This document shows positions 57,715 through 64,000 of a stretch of DNA of 64,000 nucleotides, piece after piece. Source of the DNA: Cephalopachus bancanus (taxonomy: Eukaryota; Chordata; Mammalia; Primates; Tarsiidae); assembly GCA_027257055.1 (NCBI GenBank), contig JAPVLO010000001.1, positions 15,542,501 through 15,606,500 of the forward strand, given 5' to 3'. The notes under the pieces are model-generated. The model worked only from the letters and a program-made list of their open reading frames with translations. It was not told the origin of the DNA and did not search any database. Every line of letters starts with the position of its first letter. Positions within the stretch are counted from its first letter, which is position 1. The translations under genes were made by a program, and so were the position numbers.

Positions 57715-58030
57715 TCAGGCAGGCAGGACTTCTCTCCGCCGCAGCCCGGGAAGTCGGAACCCACGTCGAGGGGTTCCCGCCGGCGGTTTGGGCTCACGCT
57801 AGTCAAGCAGGTGCGGGAGAAAGGCGGGGGGGAGGCTGGAGGACTTGAGTCGGTCGGTGCGCCCGAGACCTGGCCTCCGCCAGAGGTCATGGCCACCGCG
57901 TGGAGGCCGGGGTTCCGGAGCCGGGGAGCGCCTTCCCGCTGCGTGGCTGGGCGCCTGAGTGGTAAGTCACAGCGGGCGGCGGCGGCCCCCACGCTGAGCC
58001 CTGGGCGCCCGGCCGCTGCCTCCCTCCTTT
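57715..58030. promoter_or_regulatory. CpG island with possible first exon
   Basis: CpG-rich (ctccgccgcagcccgg, cgccggcggtttggg, tcggtcggtgcgcccg, ggcggcggcggccccc). On the plus strand an ATG at 57888 opens a frame reading MATAWRPGFRSRGAPSRCVA and runs to a consensus 5' splice site g|gtaagtc at 57961. An acceptor-side exon could not be found, and the peptide resembles no known protein, so this may be a non-coding first exon or chance. Confidence 0.4.
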
Positions 58031-58074
58031 GCAAAGGTGCCTCTCGTTTGTTGACTGGCCGGGAGAAGCAGAAC

Positions 58075-58109
58075 CTCTCTCTCTCTCCTTCTTTCTCTCT
58101 CTGTCTCTG

Positions 58110-58144
<35 letters not shown>

Positions 58145-58172
58145 CTGTCTCTCTGACTCTGTCTCTCTCTCC
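58075..58172. repeat. (CT)n-rich microsatellite
   Basis: Interrupted CT/TCTG array just downstream of the CpG island (ctctgtctctgtctctctct). Confidence 0.95.
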
Positions 58173-59189
58173 TGCTTCTAAACTCGACTTGGACTTTCAG
58201 AAGTTTTTCCCTTGTGCGATCACAATCTGTCGTTGAAATCCAGGCAGTGGGGAGATGCAGGAGGAAAAGGAAGACTAGCCTGGCAGGATTTCTGAGCGCG
58301 GTCTTCTTCCTGGTGTCTTCGGGGTCCAGAGATGTGCTGGAAACATGGACAGGAACTTTCGGGGACTGCCCCGCTGACTTTTGACCCTAAAAGCATTTTT
58401 ATTTGTTCTGAAGAGAACACAAGAAGCTTCTGTCTGGGGAAGAAGCGCTTTTGCATTAATAACAGATTTTTTTAAAAAGCAAAAAGATTCTCTCTGAATT
58501 AGAATGGTATGTGGGACTCGTTTTGGTTCTCTGTGACTGTGGAGGCACAAAGTGTGCCTGGCCCCGTCCTGGGAGGCAGCCCCGTTTCGACTGGGAGAAA
58601 CTGGCTGTGGAAGTCATCCTGGGCGGCGGCCGTGCTGGGGAGCTCCCCCCCCACCCCAGTCCCTTCTCCCCTGCCCTCTCTTGACAAAACAGGCGGAGCT
58701 GGCGGAAAAGACCGAGCGGAGAGTGTCGCTGTCAGGGCCGGCACAGCCTGACTGCCTTATGAAAGCGGAGCCCTGGTAAATGCCAGTTCTGAGGAAGGCT
58801 TTGAAGGCTGCAGCCACCAGCTAAGATGGCCTCATCGAAAATGCAGGCGTCCGCGGCGGGGAGGGGCGCCGTGTGTTTCAACAGAGGCGTCCCCCGGCTC
58901 CGGAGTCAGAGGGCACCGCGGGCCAAGGGAGGTATTGAGCCCGAGTAGTTTGAACAGAACCATCAGGGTTCATCTTTTATTACCAAAGAAAGACTTGAAA
59001 CAGCCCAGGTGAAATTTCCCTCCATTGTCTAGGAAAATTCTCTGTAATTTGCCCCCAGGGACACCCGAGTGCCTTGTGGCCAGGGCCCCCAGCCCACCTC
59101 CCCTCTGGCCATCTCTCTCCTTCCCTCTCCGCGTAAATGTCTCCGGGGTCCCCGGGGAACCTTGGGGGCCGAGCAGGGGCCGCTGAAGG
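58173..59189. other. Unique GC-rich sequence, no gene seen
   Basis: A CpG-rich stretch lies at about 58620-58880. No exon or repeat recognised. Confidence 0.35.
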
Positions 59190-59720
59190 TCAGGGTTGCC
59201 CACTGCGGGCTGACTTTTAAGCTAAAGAGGTTTTTCTTTCTCTTGTTGCCCTGTCAGGTCTCATTTGGCGGCATTACGCCAAGGGGGTGGCCTGCTCCTG
59301 ACAGGAGGGGGTTAAATGAGATTACAAGCTTGGGAGGCTTTGGAGGCTGTCAGCAGCCCCGGCTGCCTGGGATGTTAAATGGCGATTTAATGGTCAGCTT
59401 TATCTGGATGGTATCAGTGCAAATCTGCTGTTTTCAGCAACTTAATTGGCACTGTGCGTGCCGGAGTTTTTCGGGGAGGCAGGGGAGCGGACCCGCTTCT
59501 GATGCGGAATTATTTCGAGATCCGACGGGCGGGGCGCGGCCGTGGAAATCCGCGGCGGGTTTTGTGTCTCGGGGCGCGGAGCTGGTGAATGAACGGGCAA
59601 GCTGCTGAATTCCACCACGCTGCCCGAAACTTACTAAAAATACTTGCAGGATCTGATGTGGCTCCCAGTTTATTTATAGTGGGAATACACAAAGAGTAAC
59701 AGTTGCGATCACAACACATG
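59190..59720. promoter_or_regulatory. Candidate conserved regulatory block with nested inverted repeats and a CpG cluster
   Basis: Repeat-free DNA with tctcattt (59259) facing aaatgaga (59314), and inside it ttggcg-gcatta-cgccaa (59265-59282) and tcctgacagga (about 59296). Further on: gttaaatggcgatttaatgg, acttaattggcactg, then a CpG cluster (59487-59602, gacgggcggggcgcggccg). Motifs suggest regulation; there is no coding sequence. Confidence 0.4.
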
Positions 59721-59889
59721 TGGGTGTCTGACGGGCCGCGGGGCAGTGAGGATGTGGGAGGCGGCGGCTCCGAGCAGAACCCGTGCGTGCTAGGCTTTCC
59801 CAGCTTCCCAGATGGACACGGAGGGTGGAGCTGCGGGTTCCCAGAGTGACTCAGGCGACTCAGGCGGCCCGTGCCCCGCACCCCGTGAC

Positions 59890-60100
59890 AGCAGGACTGA
59901 GGGTGCATGCAGGGGGCATGCTTGCGTGTGAGCGGGGCATGCACGTGTGCACACGTGCTTGTGTGGTGCGCTCTGTGGGTGTGTGTTCATGAGTGTATGT
60001 GCACGTGGGTATGTATGTGAGGAGTGTGTGTGCAGTGAGCGGGTGTGCATGTGTGTGTACGTGTGTGCAGGGGTGCACGTGTGGGTGTAGGATGCGGTCT
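59890..60100. repeat. GT/GC-rich alternating purine-pyrimidine tract
   Basis: A run of tgtg, gcatgc, cacgtg and gtatgt words with few breaks (gcacgtgtgcacacgtgctt; gtgcatgtgtgtgtacgtgt). Z-DNA-prone low-complexity DNA. Confidence 0.85.
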
Positions 60101-60559
60101 GATCTGTGACTTGTCTCTGGGGCGAAGGTGTGTGAGTCAAGGCTGGACCCCATGAAGTGGGCACGTCCCACCATGTTTGCCCCGCTCCCCCCCGCCGGCC
60201 CCCTGTGGCTCCATCCAGGTGTGGAGACCGCGGACTGCGTGTCCGCATGCGGGAACGTGGCACATCTCGACACACCTCCACAGAGGGTGTGTGCGGCCGC
60301 CTTTCCGCGATGACCAGGCGAGCCTTTGTGCATCAGGGGGCGGCGGGCTGGATGCCTGGCGGGGTGTGGCTGTGTCCATACCCGGGGACCAGGGCAGCGG
60401 GTCCGAGAGACCTGCGTGCAGTTGTCGGAGAAAACTAGGAAGAAGGAAGACAGAAAACGGAGCGAGTGTTTCCCGGGCAGACACCCGCATTGTCTGCTCT
60501 CCGTTGGGGTCAGTCCGGAAAGTTCAGGATTAGTAAATTTAATATCCTGTCAAAATTCT
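60101..60559. other. Unique sequence, no gene seen
   Basis: GC-rich, grading into AT-rich at 60520 (gattagtaaatttaatatcc). No gene recognised. Confidence 0.3.
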
Positions 60560-61060
60560 CATGATAATGAATCCGGCCGGCTGGGCAGGCCCGGTGCCGC
60601 GGCGCTGCAGCCGGGGAGATAGCGCGGCTCATTTATGAGCAGGAGATTGTGCTGCGTCCGCATGGCCACGGGCGGGTGGAGGGTGGTCCCGCCGGCAGGG
60701 AGGCAGGCCCTGGCCACCTCCGGCACGGCGGCCCCCGCGTGGGGAGCCCCTGCGTGACTGCTTCCTGTGGCCCTGTTCTGGTTTGCTCGTTTTGGAGGAG
60801 TCCAGAAAATGCCTTGTAGAAACCCCGCATCCCGAAACGGTCTTTTCCCGGCCGGCTGGGCTGCCTTCGTACCAGCCACCGCCCCTGGAAGGATGGACAG
60901 GAGCGCTGCGTTTCCGCCAGCCAGAGGGTGGGCGCAGAACGGGCCGGAGCTCACCGAGGGGGAGGAAGCCTCCGAGGTCGTGGCTGGCCGCCTGGAGCGC
61001 GGCCTGGGTGGGTCTCGGGCTGCAAGGGCGACGCCAAAATGGTGTTCCCCGGCGAGGAAC
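60560..61060. promoter_or_regulatory. CpG island
   Basis: About 46 CpG in 500 bp of roughly 65 percent GC (gccgcggcgctgcagccggg, agcgcggctc, cccgccggcag, gcacggcggcccccgcgtgg). No TATA or exon signal recognised. Confidence 0.5.
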
Positions 61061-61980
61061 ACAGAAACAAGAAAGTTCCTGGGCAATTTGTTCAAGGCTC
61101 TGCGGCCCTCTAAGCAGCTGTCAGATCTGTACATTATGGTACATTGAATCTGAATGAGGCTCTCCACATCAAAACCTTGCATCCATTATGATATCATCTC
61201 CCGCTCTGGGCTGTAATGCTTATTAATTCTGCACCCATACTCTCCCGGCTTTGGCAAATGTATTCCATCAGCCCAGCATTTAATTTAATTAGTACAGCTG
61301 GGCTCTCATTCTCCTTTCTGTGTCAGAGGTATTGTCAGCACGTTCTGCTGTAACACAATTACTGATTGCTTTTAGATAGGCAGAAATATGATTAGGGTAT
61401 TGGGTGACTGTATCATAAGCCTTATTAGATTCATTTGAAATCTGGAGATAAATAGGAAACTTTTATTTGCAGTGTAATGAGATTATGCTTATTAGGCCAA
61501 GGCCTCACAACCTTTTGCAAAGAACACAGTGTATCAGCCGGATTATACTCTGGATACACACTTTCTGCTCGCGGCGCCCGAGCCGGCTCTCAGCGCCGCT
61601 GAGCCTCGCACGCGGTCAGGATCATGGCCACCTTGGGGTCTTCCTCGTGATAAGGACTCGGGAGACTTTCCCTTCCCAGACTCCGATGGAATACATACGT
61701 CTTGAAGTGGAGGGGTCATTTTAAAAAGAAGTGTTTTGGGAAACCAGCTTGCAGTCTGAAGGAAATGGTTCTTCTGCACGTATTTACGTGCTTTGAAGGG
61801 TGCTCGCTTTTATTAGACGTCGCCTATAGAGACTGGCTTGGAGTGGATGCCTTAAAATCCCGAGTCTCATCCCAAAACATTGATCGCTGCTGTTACGGTT
61901 TTGATAGCTGCCGGCACAAATCCAGAAACATTTGTTTTGATCGGCATTGATTTAATACTCTCAAATGGCTCATATCTGTG
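61061..61980. promoter_or_regulatory. Candidate conserved regulatory block, long and AT-rich
   Basis: About 900 bp free of recognised repeats and full of homeodomain-like cores: gcttattaattctgc (61219), catttaatttaattagtaca (61278), cacaattactgattgc (61356), gccttattag (61419), gcagtgtaatgagattatgc (61471). The core at 61278 sits in the loop of an 8-bp inverted repeat (agcccagc / gctgggct). Composition and motif content resemble known developmental enhancers; conservation cannot be seen from one sequence. Confidence 0.45.
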
Positions 61981-62476
61981 GCGGGTCCTGGGAGGAACTT
62001 TCTTTCACCCAGAATAAATCAGTTCTGAATGGTGTAGACACGGCATGGCTCGTACGCTGAGGGAGCCCATGGACATAGGACTTAGGGGGGCAATGTCCTC
62101 ACCTGAGCAGAAATCGGCCAGGTAGACTTACTTTAACACCCAAGGAGAATGACCATGATGGAACTTTTGGGATGAGGTTCAAGTCTTGCTTGAGGAAAGA
62201 CCCCAGATGTGAAACGTAGCTTTGCAAAATGCATGCCACTTCTGCAGACTACGGGTTTTCTCCCATGTGACCTTCCCTCCCTATTGACCAACCAGCTCTA
62301 ACATAGTCGGCAGCAGTGCATCGAAGTCGACTGTCTCCACGAGTTCATCACCTGCACAGTGCGAGTCCCCCAGGTAGAGTGACCGACTGTGTTTTGGTGT
62401 TCACGCGCACAAAACAAGGCGCGGTGACTTCTTCCCTAAATGCGTGAGCACATGGAGATTTGCAGAAGGCACTGCT
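61981..62476. other. Unique sequence, no gene seen
   Basis: No recognised repeat or gene. Confidence 0.3.
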
Positions 62477-62763
62477 GCCAGACACGGTAGCTCACACCTG
62501 TCGTCCCAGCACTGTGGGAGGCTGAGGCAAGAGGATGATCTGAGCCCAGGGGTCCGAAACCAGCATGGGCCACTTGGGGAGACCTCATCTCTACAATAAA
62601 TCAAAAAATCAGCCAGGTGTGGCGATGCATGCCTGGAGTTCCCTCTACTTGGAAGGCTGAGGTGGAAGGATCGCCGGAGCCCAACAGGTTGAGGCTGCGT
62701 TTACCATGAGCACGCCACTGCACTCCAGCCTGGGTGACAGAGTGAGACCCTGACTCAAAAAAA
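62477..62763 (+). mobile_element. Lineage-specific Alu, full length (group II)
   Basis: Forward copy: ccagacacggtagctcacac, ccacttggggagacctcatc, ctacaataaatcaaaaaatc, tggaaggctgaggtggaagg, gagcccaacaggttgaggct, accatgagcacgccac, tail ctgactcaaaaaaaag. The direct repeat agaaggcact flanks it (62464 and 62764). Confidence 0.9.
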
Positions 62764-63121
62764 GAGAAGGCACTCTGTGCTGGCGCCCCAGGCCCAAAGC
62801 TGAAAAGGAGGTGGGAGCCAGGGGCATGGTTTCAAGGCACAGAGTTTCCCTTGAAGGCCGTGGGAAAGTTTTGGAAACAGACAATGGCGGTGTCTGCACA
62901 GCACTGGGAGTGTCACGGATGCTACCGAGTTGTACATTTGCATGTTGTCAGGATGGCAAGTGTCACGTCATATATTTTATCACAATAAAACAAAAAGAAA
63001 AAAAGAGTCCGGGCCTGGGTGAACGCCTCCAGCACGAACTGCAGACCCAGGAGGCACGTGGCCGATGATTCCGTGCTGCAGGTGGGTTTACCAGTGGGGG
63101 CCTGACACTTGACTCACTCAT
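62764..63121. other. Unique sequence, no gene seen
   Basis: A possible retroposed or L1-like A-rich end (atcacaataaaacaaaaaga, 62980) is present, too short to assign. Confidence 0.3.
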
Positions 63122-63275
63122 TTATTTCGAGACAGGGTCTCCCTCTGCCTCCCAGGCTGGAGTGTGGTGGCGTAATCACAGCTCACTGCAGCCTCCAACG
63201 CCTGGGCTCAAGCACTCCCCCGCCTCAGCATCCCAAAGTGCTGGAAATTACAGGCATGGGCCACCACACCAGGCT
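63122..63275 (-). mobile_element. Free left Alu monomer (FLAM)
   Basis: Reverse-strand monomer: gagacagggtctccctctgc, ctcactgcagcctccaacgc, cagcatcccaaagtgctgga, ending ccaccacaccagg. There is no second arm. Confidence 0.85.
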
Positions 63276-63701
63276 CCTCTTACACTTGGCTTCAATAAAG
63301 ACCGATTTGGTGAGCTGTCTCCTCAGTTCTGCAAGTCCTCTGTGGTCATTTCCTACCAAATTAAATATACGGAACTCTGGTGAAGACATTTGTTCTCTCT
63401 CAGCAACGGCACATGGCACAGATCTGGCTTGGCCCTGGCAAGGCTTCTTGGTGGCATAATTTGCATCCGGAGTTAAAGTTGGCTGACTCTGGCCAAGTGC
63501 TAATATGCAGTGAGGGAGTGGGTGTATCAAGCCAAGAGACATCCAGAATGTTCCCGGGACTTCATTTTTTCAACGGCACCAAGGAGGAGGTAGCAACAGG
63601 CCTGCTGTCACCTGCCACCTCTGAAAGGGATGCCTCAGAAAGGAGGTGGGACCCCAAGGCACAGTGTAGACATGAAGGGAAGGGGGTGGCCCCAGGATAG
63701 C
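63276..63701. other. Unique sequence, no gene seen
   Basis: No recognised repeat or gene. Confidence 0.3.
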
Positions 63702-63918
63702 CACCCCTGCGAGCCGTCCATGCCCACTCAGGCCACCTGCGTGAGCTAACCACACCCACCTCAACCACCCCCACAAGCTGTCCACACCTGCCTTGGCCGC
63801 CTGTTGAGCAATCCAGGTCTGCCGCTGGCACCCCCAGAGCTGACCACACCCACCCCAGCTGCCCCTACGAGCCGTACACCCCCGGCCACTCCCGCTGGCC
63901 ACCCATACCCAGTTCATC
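63702..63918. repeat. 32-bp minisatellite, about seven degenerate units
   Basis: Units of 31-32 bp follow the pattern cacccc..cgagc.g.ccaca, cccacctcagc: cacccctgcgagccgtccat (63702), cacctgcgtgagctaaccac (63734), cacccccacaagctgtccac (63766), then more diverged units to about 63918. Confidence 0.8.
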
Positions 63919-64000
63919 TACCCCAGCCTGCCAGAAACCCCCATCCCTTCAGCAAAGCACACTAACACACTCTTGCTCTTCTGAGATGTATATGTTTGCC
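63919..64000. other. Unique sequence to window end
   Basis: No feature recognised. Confidence 0.3.

Noticed and set aside
1..64000. tRNA, U1/U6 snRNA, 5S rRNA or microRNA genes
   Set aside because: Looked for characteristic conserved words and cloverleaf B boxes outside Alu/MIR elements and found none convincing.

Overview
This window is primate genomic DNA with no protein-coding gene that I can recognise. Many frames on both strands are long and open, but each one lies over GC-rich unique sequence, a tandem repeat, or an antisense copy of a transposable element. No RNA gene was recognised. The DNA is GC-rich, CpG-containing and unusually dense in minisatellites, as is common near chromosome ends, although no telomeric repeat is present.

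Organism (inference): dimeric 7SL-derived Alu elements make this a primate. None of the roughly 16 Alu-type elements carries the AluS or AluY signature of monkeys and apes. None carries the right-arm signature I associate with lemurs and lorises. They are instead either old AluJ/FLAM types or belong to one distinctive family with its own linker and right arm. The youngest L1 3' ends also do not look like the L1PA/PB 3' UTR of anthropoids. By exclusion a tarsier-like lineage fits best; this was not verified.

Layout. 1-600 is a 260-bp tandem duplication of alternating purine-pyrimidine DNA. 700-1180 is a CpG island. 2.84-4.75 kb is a 27-bp minisatellite of about 71 units with higher-order blocks. 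4.75-11.27 kb is unique DNA with an LTR end, an LTR-like relic, MIRs, Alus and a CA microsatellite. 11.27-13.67 kb is a polypurine array made of about twelve 193-bp units. 14.5-15.3 kb holds a small inverted-terminal-repeat transposon next to a mariner transposase relic. 15.3-28 kb is mostly unique GC-rich DNA with four Alu-type elements and a GATA/GACA repeat. 28-31 kb holds an AT-rich island, a MER5A element, and a 58-bp minisatellite interrupted by a copy of the neighbouring MER5A region. 32.5-42.3 kb holds two young L1 insertions (one twin-primed, one with a 242-bp inverted duplication) and older L1 fragments. 42.3-43.0 kb has minisatellite arms in inverted orientation.

The right third (43-62 kb) differs. 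AT-rich blocks full of homeodomain-type TAAT cores and octamer-like motifs lie among CpG islands. This looks like the non-coding regulatory landscape of a developmental gene outside the window. One CpG island (57.7-58.0 kb) contains an ATG and a consensus splice donor, so it could be a first exon of an unrecognised transcript.

I did not find an undescribed multi-gene system. The most unusual items are the divergent Alu family with a more tRNA-like internal promoter, the inverted duplication inside an L1, and the two higher-order tandem arrays.
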